Origin: Brevibacillus laterosporus LMG 15441
GTDB taxonomy: Bacteria > Bacillota > Bacilli > Brevibacillales > Brevibacillaceae
DNA: 64,000 nucleotides
Assembly (NCBI RefSeq): GCF_000219535.2
Contig: NZ_CP007806.1
Location: forward strand, 2,638,501-2,702,500
Direction: 5' to 3'
A program made the position numbers and the translations under genes. Shown piece by piece: positions 1 through 12,400 of the stretch; within the stretch, counting starts at the first letter, position 1; the number at the start of each line of letters is the position of its first letter. The notes beneath the pieces are model-generated. The model was given only the letters and a program-made list of their open reading frames with translations, was not told the origin of the DNA and ran no database searches.

Positions 1-3000
1 CGTCCAGCCAGCTTCACCTGTTTGCGGGCAGGGTCGATCGCAACAGCGGCTTCAGCTACTGCGCTACCTGCTGTTTTTTTACTGCTTACGATTTGAAGCT
101 CATCGGCTAAGGCAAAGGGAAGCACTTGTTGCTGTAGCAGCACATGATCGAACCGAATCTTCCCAATAAATACACGACTGATCTTTTTGGACATCACCTT
201 CTGAAAAGCAGCAACAGCCAATGCAGTTGAAAGAGGGACAAAGATCCCGTTCTCATCATTACCAGCCTCAAATGCCATTCCCGTTTCCTTCCAAGCAGAC
301 CAATTAATCGTGATTACCGGTTTGTTCTGTTTTCTTCGATAATCCGCAAAAGAATCCAGATAGGCATTCGCAGCCGTGTAGTCAGCCTGCCCCGCGGAGC
401 CGAATAAGGAGGTTCCTGAAGAGAAAAGAACAAAAAAGTCTAGCTGATCCTGCTCTGTCAGCTTGTCTAACAGCCATGTTCCCTGAACCTTCGGGGCCAA
501 CACTGCCGAGAACTCCTCAGGTTCTTTGCGGATGATAAATCCGTCTCCTGGAAGGCCTGCGCTGTGGATGATTCCGTCAATTCGCCCAAAACGTGTCCGC
601 AGGTCTTCCAGTACATATTGCAAATCAGCTTCTTTGGATACGTCCGCCTGATAGTACAAAATCTTGCTACCCATCCGCTCTATTTCCTGAATAGCTGTGA
701 GCTTACGAATTGTTTTTTGGCAAACATCATTTCGAGTAAGCATACTGTCCCAGTCATCTTTTTCAGGTAAATCAGAACGACCGAGCAAAGCCAGCTTCAC
801 ACTTTGCTGTCCAGCCAAATACTTGGCAATCGCAAGCCCTAAGCCGCCGGTACCACCCGTGATCAGGTAAACACCGTTTTCACGAACTGTCACATCACAA
901 TCGGCAGAAGCGGAAAGAGCCTTTCTGCGAAACTCTTCTACATATCGTTTTCCTCTACGATAGGCGACAACTTTACTTGTCTGCTCTTTCGTAGCTTCAA
1001 GCAGAAGTTCCTTTACACCCACCATCTCGTCAGCATCCACACACGTACTTACCAACTGAGGATACTCTTGCTGGATTACTTTTGCTAAACCAAAGAGTGT
1101 TGCATATTCCGGATTGAGTGTACTTTCCGCTCCTGTCACCTCATGCACATTGTGGGCGACTACTGTAATGCCAAGCTTTCTGGCTGCATTAGAATGAGCA
1201 ACTAATTGTTTTGTTAACGAAAATAAACTATGAACGCCACGCATCTGTGCAAGCTCAAGCTCGGACAAAGCTTGTATACTCTTGTGATCCTTTACGCCAA
1301 ACATATGGAAGACATGGCCGATATCACGTGAGTCAAGCTCCTCTAGCAAACGGCGATAATCCTCTTCCTTGGCGCTTAAAACAAACTGGTGTTCTGTGCA
1401 TTTTTCAAAACATGTTCCAAATGAGACCTCAATGACATCATTTCCCATTTCACGAAGCTGTCGTGCCAACTGATCGCCTAATTCCCGTTCGTCCTTCAAG
1501 ATCAAAACCGCTCCAGCTATGGTCTGTTGACTCGCTTCGTCAACCATCGCTTCCTTCCAGCCTACTTCATAGAACAAGGAATCCTTTAGTTCCTCAGCTT
1601 CATCCTTGACCTCTGGTATCTCAATCCAGCAACGCTTCGGTTCAAATGGATAAACGGGTAGGCGAATCTTCTTATACTCTGCACTAGAATAAAGCACATC
1701 CCAGTCTATAGAAGCTCCTTGCATATAAAGGAGGGCTAGCTGTAGATAGATTTCTCCCCGCTCCGATTTATCCGCTTGTGAAAGCTTTCCGAGCAACTCG
1801 ACTGCTTTTCGCGTTGCCTCTTGATTTTCCTGTTTGGCATAGCCATACCCGGCAGTAGCGATATCTCCCTTTTGGACAGCATCCGCATCCAGTGAAGCAA
1901 GGGCCTCCTGAAATTCACCCGGATGGCTTAATACCAGTGCTATCCTGTATTCGTGGTGCCATCTTCCAGTATTGGCAGTGTAGCAGGCATCAGCTATCTC
2001 GTTTTCGTTTAACGTACGGCTAAAGCTCTGATGCCTCCTAATCAGTTCGGCCAAAGCAGCAGTAGATTTCGCAGATAATGTATAGAGGTGAGGCCATTCT
2101 AGAGCTGTTTCTATGGCTGAAGCAGTTGGGGCTTCCTCCAGCACCATGTGACAATTGGTTCCACTCATCCCAAACGAGCTAACGCCGCACCGTCTCGGCT
2201 GCCCATTTGTCTCCCAATCGCTAAGCATATCGTTTACATAAACAGGTGAGTTTTCAAACGCTATGTTTCGATTGGGCGTGGTAAAATGCAAGGATGGCGG
2301 TAGTTTTTTGTTATACAATGCCAATACCGCTTTTACAAAACCTGCTATACCCGCAGCATTGTCCAAATGACCCATGTTTGTCTTCAAGGAACCAATCGCA
2401 CAAAACTGACTTTTCTTTGTAAACCTGCGGAATGCTCTGGTTATTCCGTCAATTTCGATCGGGTCTCCTAGCTTGGTACCTGTTCCATGTGCTTCGATAT
2501 ATTCAATGCTCTCCGGCTCGATTTTTGCTTGCTTCCAAGCGCGGAGAATCACATCCTCCTGAGCAAGGACATTTGGGGCCGTAATTCCCACAGAGGCACC
2601 ATCCTGATTGACGGCACTACCTTTGATCACAGCATAAATATGATCGCCGTCACGCAGCGCCATTTTTAACGGCTTCAGCAAAACCGAGACAATCCCCTCG
2701 CCCGATCCAGTCCCATCTGAGCTGTCGTCAAAGCTTCGCGCTCGTCTATCTGAAGAGTCAATGTTTAAGTCAACACTTAGTGAGCTAAGCGGCAAAAGAT
2801 CAATCTTCACGGCCCCAGCTAATGCCATATCGCACTCCTGATTGCGTAGTGCCTGGCAAGCCTGATGAACAGCGATCAATGAAGAGGAGCATGCTGTGTC
2901 AATCGCCATACTAGGCCCTCTAAAATCTAGTAAATACGCAATTCTACTGGCAATCATGGCCGGAATATTTCCGACCATTGCCATCTGTGCCAGTTCAGGA

Positions 3001-3521
3001 TCAATTTCAGTGATCATTTGGTAATAATGATTAGCCTGAAAACTATTGATTCCAACAAACACACCCGTACGACTGCCTGTTATCCTACTTCCGCCATAAC
3101 CAGCGTCCTCAATCGCCTCCCATGCACTTTGCAAGAACAAACGCTGAGAAGGATCGATTGCACTTGCCTCTTTAGGCGATATACCGAAAAATGAGTAGTC
3201 TAAGGTGTCCACTCGATCTAAATAAGCCGCCTCCAAATACTCGCCATCCTGCATCCCTGCATGCCGGACAAACGCCTCTGCATCGTTTCTCCTCGACTTG
3301 GGGAACGGACCGATACAATCGATTCCGTTTGCTATGGTTTGCCAAAACATATCTTGATTTTCTGCCAGGGGAGCCTTCACGGAAATGCCAATGACAGCAA
3401 TCTCATCATGAGTGACGTTACTTTCTTCCTGCTTGATACGTTTCAACAGCTCAATAGCCGTCTGTTTTTCAATGCTACCTATCGTTGACTGCTCGATGAC
3501 GTATTTCAAGAGATTATTCAT
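1..3521 (-). CDS. trans-AT type I polyketide synthase, KS-KR, 3' end outside window
   Basis: Extends the NRPS-bound chain with one malonyl unit and reduces the beta-ketone. The frame is open from the ATG at 3521 to base 1, giving about 1,173 residues, and continues past the edge. The start has a GAGGTGATC ribosome site. Residues 1-35 form a short helical docking-like segment. The ketosynthase follows (about 38-430) with the full triad Cys211 (DTACSSS), His345 (HGTGT) and His385 (NMGH). A linker ending near LPVYPFEP comes next, with no acyltransferase domain. The ketoreductase occupies about 560-1110, with NADPH loop G889-G-T-G-G-L-G and catalytic Tyr1048 (ADYTAAN). No LDD motif is seen near HSAG, so an A-type ketoreductase is inferred. 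No dehydratase lies between KS and KR. The missing AT fits the free-standing AT encoded two genes upstream. A carrier protein and release domain are expected outside the window. Confidence 0.93.
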   Translation of the reverse strand, partial: MNNLLKYVIEQSTIGSIEKQTAIELLKRIKQEESNVTHDEIAVIGISVKAPLAENQDMFWQTIANGIDCIGPFPKSRRNDAEAFVRHAGMQDGEYLEAAYLDRVDTLDYSFFGISPKEASAIDPSQRLFLQSAWEAIEDAGYGGSRITGSRTGVFVGINSFQANHYYQMITEIDPELAQMAMVGNIPAMIASRIAYLLDFRGPSMAIDTACSSSLIAVHQACQALRNQECDMALAGAVKIDLLPLSSLSVDLNIDSSDRRARSFDDSSDGTGSGEGIVSVLLKPLKMALRDGDHIYAVIKGSAVNQDGASVGITAPNVLAQEDVILRAWKQAKIEPESIEYIEAHGTGTKLGDPIEIDGITRAFRRFTKKSQFCAIGSLKTNMGHLDNAAGIAGFVKAVLALYNKKLPPSLHFTTPNRNIAFENSPVYVNDMLSDWETNGQPRRCGVSSFGMSGTNCHMVLEEAPTASAIETALEWPHLYTLSAKSTAALAELIRRHQSFSRTLNENEIADACYTANTGRWHHEYRIALVLSHPGEFQEALASLDADAVQKGDIATAGYGYAKQENQEATRKAVELLGKLSQADKSERGEIYLQLALLYMQGASIDWDVLYSSAEYKKIRLPVYPFEPKRCWIEIPEVKDEAEELKDSLFYEVGWKEAMVDEASQQTIAGAVLILKDERELGDQLARQLREMGNDVIEVSFGTCFEKCTEHQFVLSAKEEDYRRLLEELDSRDIGHVFHMFGVKDHKSIQALSELELAQMRGVHSLFSLTKQLVAHSNAARKLGITVVAHNVHEVTGAESTLNPEYATLFGLAKVIQQEYPQLVSTCVDADEMVGVKELLLEATKEQTSKVVAYRRGKRYVEEFRRKALSASADCDVTVRENGVYLITGGTGGLGLAIAKYLAGQQSVKLALLGRSDLPEKDDWDSMLTRNDVCQKTIRKLTAIQEIERMGSKILYYQADVSKEADLQYVLEDLRTRFGRIDGIIHSAGLPGDGFIIRKEPEEFSAVLAPKVQGTWLLDKLTEQDQLDFFVLFSSGTSLFGSAGQADYTAANAYLDSFADYRRKQNKPVITINWSAWKETGMAFEAGNDENGIFVPLSTALAVAAFQKVMSKKISRVFIGKIRFDHVLLQQQVLPFALADELQIVSSKKTAGSAVAEAAVAIDPARKQVKLAG

Positions 3522-3581
3522 TTTCGTTTAGATCACCTCTTTATTCTCCGCATGCAATGTTTTTTGAAAAAATGATCTTGT

Positions 3582-5171
3582 TTACGCCTTTACATATCGC
3601 CAGGTATTCTGAAAAGTAAGCATCATACCTTCTTCTTCTTCCGTAAACTCCATTAATCCAAATTCATCTACATAGAACAGATTATCCTTAAGAGGAACAC
3701 AAACCGTCTCGGTGTCCTCATCAATTAAAACAGGGCCTCTATCATCCACTCGGAATGAAAAATTGAGAACGTTGTCCGTGTAATCCCCTTCAAACTTATA
3801 CCACAGGGATGAATCAGATTGATACAGACGTTCGGTCGTTCTTTGGCATGCGGAACTGTTGACCATGATGTACGGAGCAGCTTCCCCGTCTTTAGGAATA
3901 AAACCGATATGATCGAGCGGTTCCTGTTCGTCATCGTAGGTGATAAAAAAATGCTCTCTGACGTAACATAGTTGTCTTTCTTCGCCATTCAAATTCAAAT
4001 ACAGCTCATTATCAGACATTCGCACCTGAGCCGCGCCCTTGAGAAAACCGATATACGTTCCTTCATAGCTTGACCATTGCGATTTATCCACGGGCGGTTC
4101 CTGGAAGCTGGCTGCTGCAAAAACTTTCGGCATTTGCTTAGGTAGCTCAAGCATTTGGTCAAGAATCTCATGTGCCTCTGTCCAGCCATAATCCTGCGAG
4201 GAAAGAGTTATGACACCTACTTTTTGTTCCGGTACAAGAAGAATTGCACTGTTGTATGTGCTGATTGCCCCGGCGTGCCTTATCATCTGAACTCCCTTGT
4301 AAGTATCCCTAAAAAATGTAAGTCCGCTTGCCAATCCAGACAGGGTGAAGCGGTCCGCCTGTAGCGAATGCATCTCTTCGATGGATTCTGGCGAAAGAAT
4401 CTGTGTCTGACCAACACGCCCCCTATTCAGATGCATAAGGGCAAATCTAGCTAAATCATTTACCGTTGACATCGCAAAGTAGGACGGGTAATTCGCTGCG
4501 TTTTCTGGAAAGTTATGCTGAACGCGTAAAGAACCGTCAGGATGGCGGTCATGGGCAAGCGCCAATGAATAGGTGAAAGCTACCAAAGGATCATACAAAG
4601 TCCGGCTCATTTGAAGAGGATCAAATAACCATTCTTTCATGAATTCTGGAAAAAACTGACCCGTCACCCGTTCTGCTACATATCCCGCCAGATTCAAATG
4701 GTGATTGCTATAGGAATGCAAAAATCCTGGTGGTGCCATTAGGGTTAATTGAGAGATTTCTTCCCGGACATATTCCCCTAATGCCCCTAGATCACGCTTG
4801 CCAACCATATCACCACCGTCTGGAAATCCTGCCGTATGGTTGAGTAGCATACGCAATGTTACTTTCCTAGCGGCCTCTGGATCGCTAAGACGGAATTCAG
4901 GTATGTAATTTATAATCGGTATATCGAGCTCTACCTTCCCCGCTTCTACAAGCCGCATGATGGCACTTCCAGTAAGTGGCTTCCCCAAAGAGCCAATGCG
5001 GAAAATTGTATCGCAAGTTACAGGGGTCCCCCCTTCTTCCTTGTTAATACTGCCAAAGCCCTTAGCATAGACGACTTCCTCACCCTTGAGAACGGCTATT
5101 GTAAAACCTGGGATGCGTGTTTCGTCAAACGTTTGCTGAATAATTGCATCAATGCTTTCAATAGATAGCAT
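3582..5171 (-). CDS. serine beta-lactamase-fold hydrolase (CubicO/class C-like) inside the NRPS/PKS operon
   Basis: A penicillin-binding-protein/beta-lactamase superfamily serine hydrolase of about 529 residues. It has the nucleophile motif Ser61-Leu-Gly-Lys64 (S-x-x-K) and the second catalytic motif Tyr154-Ser-Asn156 (Y-x-N). A beta-rich C-terminal domain follows from about residue 350. No signal peptide or membrane segment is visible, so it should act in the cytosol. The reading frame also offers an ATG at 5192, but a GGAGG at 5184-5188 inside the end of the AT gene favours the ATG at 5171. The gene therefore begins just after, or overlaps by 14 bases, the AT gene and is probably translationally coupled to it. 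Such enzymes in natural-product operons can release, trim or inactivate the product; which applies here cannot be told from sequence. The third motif is less certain (a His-Ala-Gly near residue 310). Confidence 0.88.
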   Translation of the reverse strand: MLSIESIDAIIQQTFDETRIPGFTIAVLKGEEVVYAKGFGSINKEEGGTPVTCDTIFRIGSLGKPLTGSAIMRLVEAGKVELDIPIINYIPEFRLSDPEAARKVTLRMLLNHTAGFPDGGDMVGKRDLGALGEYVREEISQLTLMAPPGFLHSYSNHHLNLAGYVAERVTGQFFPEFMKEWLFDPLQMSRTLYDPLVAFTYSLALAHDRHPDGSLRVQHNFPENAANYPSYFAMSTVNDLARFALMHLNRGRVGQTQILSPESIEEMHSLQADRFTLSGLASGLTFFRDTYKGVQMIRHAGAISTYNSAILLVPEQKVGVITLSSQDYGWTEAHEILDQMLELPKQMPKVFAAASFQEPPVDKSQWSSYEGTYIGFLKGAAQVRMSDNELYLNLNGEERQLCYVREHFFITYDDEQEPLDHIGFIPKDGEAAPYIMVNSSACQRTTERLYQSDSSLWYKFEGDYTDNVLNFSFRVDDRGPVLIDEDTETVCVPLKDNLFYVDEFGLMEFTEEEEGMMLTFQNTWRYVKA

Positions 5172-5178
5172 TCTGACA

Positions 5179-6414
5179 TCAAACCTCCACATGTATAGAA
5201 TTAACGCATCCTTTTTGTTTGTATCCCGTGATCTGATACAATTGATCCATTCTTCTTTCCTGTTCCTCCAAAGGCGTCTGTTTTGCAGCTAGCATCATCT
5301 GCAAGCACTTCATCGCCTCGTCTATTTCCCCCAAATCAGGTCGTCTTCCACACTCCTTCAGCTTATGCCCAAGCTCTTGCAATCTATGATACGGCTGCAC
5401 AAATCCTTTTTGGTATGCTGCTTCGTCATTGTTACGATTCTTTGTGCAGATACCAATCCGGATGCACGTCTGCACCACAGTCGGAAATTCCTCTTCAAGC
5501 TTTTGACGATCTGATGGTTCATCAAAGGAAAAAGCCCTAAGTGTCGGAACGTTTTTCCTTGTCAGATTACGAAGCACCGTTTTTGGCCCGAACTCAATAG
5601 CAAGTTCTACTCCTTGGTCATGAGCATCCTGCATAATTTGCGCCCATTTGACTGGCTCAGTCATTTGTCTAGTCAGTAACTCGGCAATGCAAGCTTGATC
5701 ATCATACGGCTTTCCAGTCACATTGGAATAAACCGGCCATTTCAATGTATCAACATTGACCTTCACAAGCTCAGCATGTAATCGTTCGGCTGCTGGCTTC
5801 ATCAGCATGCAATGAAAGGGAGCACTTACCTGTAACGAGATAAGCTGCGCACCTTGTCGCTTTATCATCTCGCTCACCCTGCTGACTGCCTCCCGATGAC
5901 CGGCAATCACCACCTCATGCAAAGAATTGTAACAAGCGATCTCCACTGCCTTCTGTCCCTCAGATACGCTGTGGCACATGTCAGCTACTAGGGTAGCGGG
6001 GATATTACGTACAGCTACCATACTTCCTTCACCCGGCGAAACCGCTTCCTGCATGAACTGTCCTCTTTTGGAAACAAGTAGAACAGCATCCTGAAACGAA
6101 AGGGCTTCTGCGCAAACCAGAGCAGAATATTCACCCAGACTATGACCGGCTAGATAGGATGGCTCGATTCCAAACTCTTGCATGAACACCCGAAATGCCG
6201 ACACGCTTACGGTCAGAATGGCTGGCTGTGCTATTTCCGTACGTGTTAGTTCTTCCCGACTGCTTTGCTCACAGCACTTTTTTAGGTCAAATCCCAAGGT
6301 ATCACTTGCTTCTTCAAACGCCTGCCGAGCAATTTCAAAGTCTGTATACAAATCCAAGCCCATTCCTGCATATTGGGAGCCTTGTCCCGAGAACATCATG
6401 GCGAGCTTTTTCAC
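5179..6414 (-). CDS. free-standing malonyl-CoA:ACP acyltransferase (trans-AT)
   Basis: Loads malonyl units onto the carrier domain of the AT-less PKS in the same operon. The protein has 411 residues. It starts with the oxyanion motif GQGSQ near residue 10, has nucleophile Ser92 in GHSLGEYS, and has catalytic His201 in an APFHC segment, the position that typically marks malonyl specificity. The catalytic fold ends near residue 300. The last 90 residues are a helical, charged extension not needed for catalysis, which may serve for docking. The start codon is GTG, well placed after GAGGAGGAAGAA. The gene lies 78 bases after the NRPS stop, and that gap contains an imperfect hairpin (about 6449-6482) without a T-run. 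A housekeeping FabD is the alternative, but the location and the C-terminal extension argue for a dedicated trans-AT. Confidence 0.93.
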   Translation of the reverse strand: MKKLAMMFSGQGSQYAGMGLDLYTDFEIARQAFEEASDTLGFDLKKCCEQSSREELTRTEIAQPAILTVSVSAFRVFMQEFGIEPSYLAGHSLGEYSALVCAEALSFQDAVLLVSKRGQFMQEAVSPGEGSMVAVRNIPATLVADMCHSVSEGQKAVEIACYNSLHEVVIAGHREAVSRVSEMIKRQGAQLISLQVSAPFHCMLMKPAAERLHAELVKVNVDTLKWPVYSNVTGKPYDDQACIAELLTRQMTEPVKWAQIMQDAHDQGVELAIEFGPKTVLRNLTRKNVPTLRAFSFDEPSDRQKLEEEFPTVVQTCIRIGICTKNRNNDEAAYQKGFVQPYHRLQELGHKLKECGRRPDLGEIDEAMKCLQMMLAAKQTPLEEQERRMDQLYQITGYKQKGCVNSIHVEV

Positions 6415-6492
6415 TTCTTCCTCCTCACTCTCGTAGAAGCTTGAGAATCCTGAGGGCAGTCATTTTTCGATTGCCCATCAGGAAACTGACTC

Positions 6493-9400
6493 TTAGCGTT
6501 TGATTTCCATTTCTTCCAATAAGGCTAATGCATCCTCCATGCTCAAATCGCCTTCTTCTACCTTTTCTAGCATCGTCGCTAGTTTCTGGTCCATGCTTTC
6601 CTCCGCCTCTACTTCTTCTGCTACTGGTTCTAGCTGTTCTTGAATGTATGCTGCCAACTTACTCACAGTAGGGTAAGCAAACAAATCAGTGACACTGACC
6701 ACGTTAGGATAAATTTTTGCCAATTCCCCCTGCATCTGAACCAAAAGTAGAGAATGTCCTCCCAGATCGAAGAAATTATCATGTAAACCGATGCTAGGGT
6801 TTTGTAATAACTTCATCCAGATAGATAACACCTGTTCTTCTATATCATTTTCAGGTATCTGCAACTGAGCTTGATCACCATGCACTACTTCTGGCATCGG
6901 TAGCTTCTTATAATCTATTTTTCCATTAGGTGTAAGGACCAGTGCTTCCAGTTGAACAAAAAAGGATGGCAGCATGAAAGCTGGCAACGTCTGACTTAAA
7001 AACGTACGTAGCTTTACTTCGGCTATCGGCTCAGTTGATACGTAATAGGCACATATCGCTGGATAACCTACATGCTCAATCACCTTAACGACAGCTTCTT
7101 GTACCAAATGATGCTGTAATAACCGTGCTTCAATCTCTTCTAATTCAATTCTGTACCCTCGAATTTTGACCTGAGTATCCCTTCGCCCTAAGAACAGGAC
7201 GTTACCATCAGGCATCCATTTTGCAAGATCGCCTGTTTTGTACAGCCTTTGCCCCGGTTTAAACGGATGGGCTATGAATTTTTCAGCTTGAAGCTCCTGC
7301 CGTCCAATGTAGCCTCTTGCTAAACCTACCCCTCCTATGCATAACTCACCGGGCACACCGATCGGTTGAAGTCGGTTGTACAGTGGGTCCAAAATGAGTA
7401 TTTCTGCATTAGCGATCGGTTTCCCAATCGGAATCTCTGATGGGGTCGACTGATCAATCGGATAGACCATACTCGTGACTGTACACTCGGTCGGTCCATA
7501 AGAGTTGACTACCTGATAGCTCGTCGGCGAAATTTGCTTTAGCCTATCGCCACCCACTAGTAGCATCCGCAGAGAACGATTTGGCAGTTTCATAAATTGC
7601 TCTCCTATTGCAGTCGCCAAATAACTGATCGAAATTCCGTTTGCCTCGAAATACTCATGTAATTTTGGCAGGTCTAGTCTGATCTCTTCTGGAATGATAT
7701 GAATACAAGCACCACTTATAAGATATGGGAAAACCTCCCAGATAGAAGCATCAAACCCAAATCCTGCATACTTAGTGGTGGCGTCCTGCTTTGAAACCTT
7801 AAAATAGTCACGGTACCACAAAGATAGATTTAACAAGGAGCCATGCTCGATTAAAACACCCTTAGGCATACCAGTCGATCCTGATGTATAGATGACATAA
7901 GCCAAATCCCGTTGTTCGACAGGAAGCAGTAGATTGGAATCATCCTCCATATCAAGCGTAAGTGTAGTCATATCTAACCATGACTCGCTGTTGCCGTTAT
8001 ATGCCTCTTTTACCCCAGCAGAGGCCAAAACCGTCTTCACTTTACTATCTGCTAAAATATATTGAATCCGCTCTGCTGGATACGCTGGATCAATTGGGAG
8101 AAAAGCCGCTCCGGCCTTTAACACTGCGAGCATTCCCACTACCATTTCCAGAGAATGATGAGCGATGATACCAACGATTTCGTCACTTCTCACTCCCGAT
8201 CTGCTAATCACTCTGGCCAATTGGTTCGCCTTTCGATTGAGCTGGTCGTAGGTCAAGCTCTGATCCTTGAAAACGAGTGCTGGGCGCTGAGAAGCTATTT
8301 TTGCCTGTTCTTCTATACACGCATGAATGGATGGATATACTGGATAGTTCGTTTTTGTGTTGTTAAAAATTTCACTGATCTGCACTTTCTCCTCATCCTG
8401 CAAGATCTCTAATCCACAAATCTGGCCCATTGGCTGCTCTATTACCCGGGAAAGTAGCGTACGAAAATGTTGCAGCATTCGCTTGGCTGTCTCCTCAGAA
8501 AATAGCTGAAGATCGTAGGACAAGGTAATATGCAGGCCGCTCTTTGTCTGTTTGGCAAATAAAGTGAAGTCGAATTTTTCGATCGGATTTGGATCATGCA
8601 AGCTGACAAACTGTATATCTCCTGCACGGAAGCTATCCGTTTGATCCTCCTCGAAAACCAGAACGGTTTGGAAAAGCGGATGACGACTGGAGTCCCTAGG
8701 TAGCTGGAGGTTCTCAATCAGCTTTTCAAATGGATATTCCTGATATTCAAAGGCTTGGAGAGAAAGAGCTTTTACTTCTGTAAGAAAGTCTATGAAACGC
8801 TTGTGACCTGCTGGTTGGCTTCGCAAGCCGATCGTATTTACAAACATCCCTATCATTTCTTGCAAATCAGAATGGAACCTCCCAGCAACTGGCGACCCGA
8901 CGATGATATCCTCCTGCCCCGAATATCGTGAAAGAAAGACATGATATACCGCCATGAGTAACATGAACTTAGTCGTTTCTGTCTCCATCGTCAACCGTTC
9001 CAATGCGGCCATGTCATCTCCAATCAATGTAAAAGATACCTTGCCTCCTGCATGTCCCTTCATCGAGGGCCTTGGAAAATCAAGAGGAATCTCTAAAATT
9101 GGGATATCGTGCGCAAATGCATCCAACCAATATTGCTCATGCTTCTGGAAATGAGCCGATTGAAAACGCTCATTTTGCCAGGTGCTGAAGTCCTTATAAT
9201 GTACAGACAATGGAGATACCTTAATGCCCTGATAAAACGCCGCCATGTCCCTAATTAGGATTTGCATGGACAAACCATCAGAAATAATGTGGTGCATATC
9301 AAATAAAACCGTGTGTTCTGTATCGCTTTGACGGACGAGTCCGACACGAACCAGCGGAGCATCGGCAAGATCGAAAGGCCGAATAAAATGGGCAATGATC

Positions 9401-12400
9401 GTATCAAGCGTCTGTTTTTCCGAAACCTCGAACATCTCGATTTCTACTGGACAACTTTGGGAGATACGCTGAACAGGTTCACCATTTACCAGGTCAAATG
9501 AAGTTCGCAGAGCCTCATGACGATCCACTAGCTGCTGATATGCCTCCTGCAATCGCTGTTTATCCAGCTTGCCCGTTGCCCGTAAGATTCCTGACATATT
9601 GTATGAAGTGTTACTGCCCTGCATTCGATCCAGCAAAAACAAGCGTTTTTGTGCAGAGGAGACTGGATAGTGCTCGCTCTGGGTTACTTGCTGAATGGGG
9701 AATTCGATCTGTTTAGATTTTCCTTTGATCCGTGTAGCCATTGCTTGTAAAGTAGCGTGGCTAAATATCTCGGTCACTGAGATATCCGCGTCAAACGATT
9801 GCTTTATAGCTGTCGCAAGCTTAACGGCACGCAGGGAATCTCCCCCTATGGTGAAAAAGTGATCCGTCGCTCCAATTCGCTCTAAACCAAGAACATCAGA
9901 CCATACTGCTGCCAATCGCATTTCCCAATCCGTGGTAGGAGGCACATATCCCTTCGTCTGAAGGCGTTGCTCGCTCGGTTCTGGCAGTTGATTTTTTGCT
10001 ACCTTTCCATTCGGAGTAACAGGAATACTCTCAATTTGCACAAAGCTTGCAGGGATCATATAGATCGGAAGCCTCTCTGCCAAATACTCACGTAATTCCA
10101 TTAGGTCGCTCTCCTTCTGGAACACGATATACGCGCATAAGTAAGCTTCGTCCTCTGCATCCTCTCTTTTTATCACACAAGCATCAGCGATCGCCGGATG
10201 ATCTAGGAGGACAGCTTCAATGTCTCCTAGCTCCATTCGAAATCCCCGTATCTTCACCTGCTGGTCAATTCTGCCCAAAATCTCTATATTTCCATCAGGT
10301 AGCCATTTTGCCAAATCTCCTGTTCGATATAACCTCTCCCCTGAAACAAACGGGTTTTGAATAAATTTATCTGCTGTTAATTCTGGCCGATTGACATATC
10401 CTCTAGCTATGCCTGGTCCAGCAATGCATAGCTCCCCTGGAACGCCAATCGGCAGCAGTCTTCCTTCCTGATTAAGGATATACACGTGATAATTGCTTAT
10501 CGGTTTTCCAATAGGAATGCTTCGCTCTTCTCTACCCTGAACATGAAAATAGGTAGCGCACACCGTTGCCTCTGTTGGCCCGTATGTGTTGTAAATCGCT
10601 ACTCGGTCTGCGTAGCTGGTATAATATGCAGGCTTTAGCACATCTCCGCCACTGATGATCAATCGAAGACTCGGGATAACCGGGTATTTATTTAGTTCAT
10701 TTAGCAGTAGGGGTGAACAACTAATGACGGTTACCTGATGTTCGCGCAAAATGGAAGCCAAAGCAGACACATCCCTGATTTCCTCACGGTGAGGAATTAC
10801 CATGCAGCCACCATTCAAGAGAGTCGGATACATCTCCTCAACGAATGCATCAAACGAATACGATGCTTGCTGCAAAACCACGTCATCAGCGGTTATTTGG
10901 AACTCTTTATCAAAAGCATGCAGATACGCAAGCAGATTTCCGTGTTCCACCATTACCCCTTTTGGTTGTCCTGTAGAGCCTGATGTGTATATGGCATATG
11001 CCAAATCAGTTAGCTTATTAACACATGGTGGGTTAATGTCCTCCTCCTCTGCAAGCGAAGGGTCATCCAAAGAAAGTATGTCTTCAATAAAATCAAGTTG
11101 TTCCGCGATACGGGATTTGGTCACGAGCAATGGAAAACCACTGTCTTCCCAAATGGCTCGAATTCGGTTCATCGGTAGCTCTGGATCAATTGGCAAATAA
11201 GCTCCGCCCGCTTTCAGCACAGCCAAAATGACTGCTACCATGTCGGCAGAACGCTCTACGATCAAACCAACAACCGTGTCTGGGCCTACTCCCTTTTTCT
11301 TCAATCTGCTAGCCAAACGATTTGCATATTCATTTAGGAACCCATAGTTATACGACTTTCCGTCCGCGATGATAGCTGTTTTTTCTGGTTGTCGTTTTGC
11401 CTGTTCTTCAAATAGCTCTTGTACCAATTTCTCCGTGCTATATGTAGAAGTCGTCGTATTAAACTCGTCGAGTATCTGCTGTTGCTCCTGTTTGGACAAC
11501 AGACTGATTGCCGACAGTTGCTCATCTGGGGACGCAGCAATCTGCTTCAGCACGCTAATAAATTGCTTAGCTAGGCGGACAATTGTTTCATTTGTAAACA
11601 ATTTGGTAGCATACTCAAATTCAAAGCACAGGCCGTTTGCTTCCTCTCGTGCGGTGACTGACAAATCGAATTTAGCCACTTGCTGTTTACATTCAACCGA
11701 CTGGAATGATAGCTCTTCGCCAATCGAAAACGAATGGATAAGCGCAGATTCTAATGTGAACATCGTGTCAAACAGAGGGTTTCGACTGGAGTCACGCTCT
11801 ACGCATACCTTGTCGACCAGCAATTCGAATGGGTAGTCTTGATTTTCTAAAGCTAGAAGCATGTTTTGTTTCACTTCTGTCAGGAAATCTTTAAATAACT
11901 TCTCGCCCGACGGATAATTGCGCAACGCCAAAGTATTAACGAACATGCCGAGTAGATTGTCCAACTCCTCATTACGCCTTCCCGCCACAGGCGTTCCCAC
12001 CACAATATCGGTCTGTCCAGAGATATGCATAAGCCATACATAATAGCTAGCTAGCAATACCGTATACAAAGTCGTTCCATTTTGTAATGCAAGTCGGTTC
12101 AGTGTCTCAGCCTCCGATTGATCCAAAACCATCTTGACAAGCCCCCCGGCAAAGCTTTGAACGGCACTGCGCTGATAATCAATAGGCAATTGTAAAATCG
12201 GGATCTCACCAGCAAAGCTTTCCAGCCAAAACGTCTCCTGTTTTTTGCATTCTTCTGATAATAGCCATTCACTCTGCCAGACAGCATAATCCGTATATTG
12301 AACTGGCAGTGCTGGTGGCTCTATTCCTTGATATATCTTGACAACTTCCTGAATAAAATTAGAAATCGTTACACCGTCACCAATGATGTGGTGCATATCA

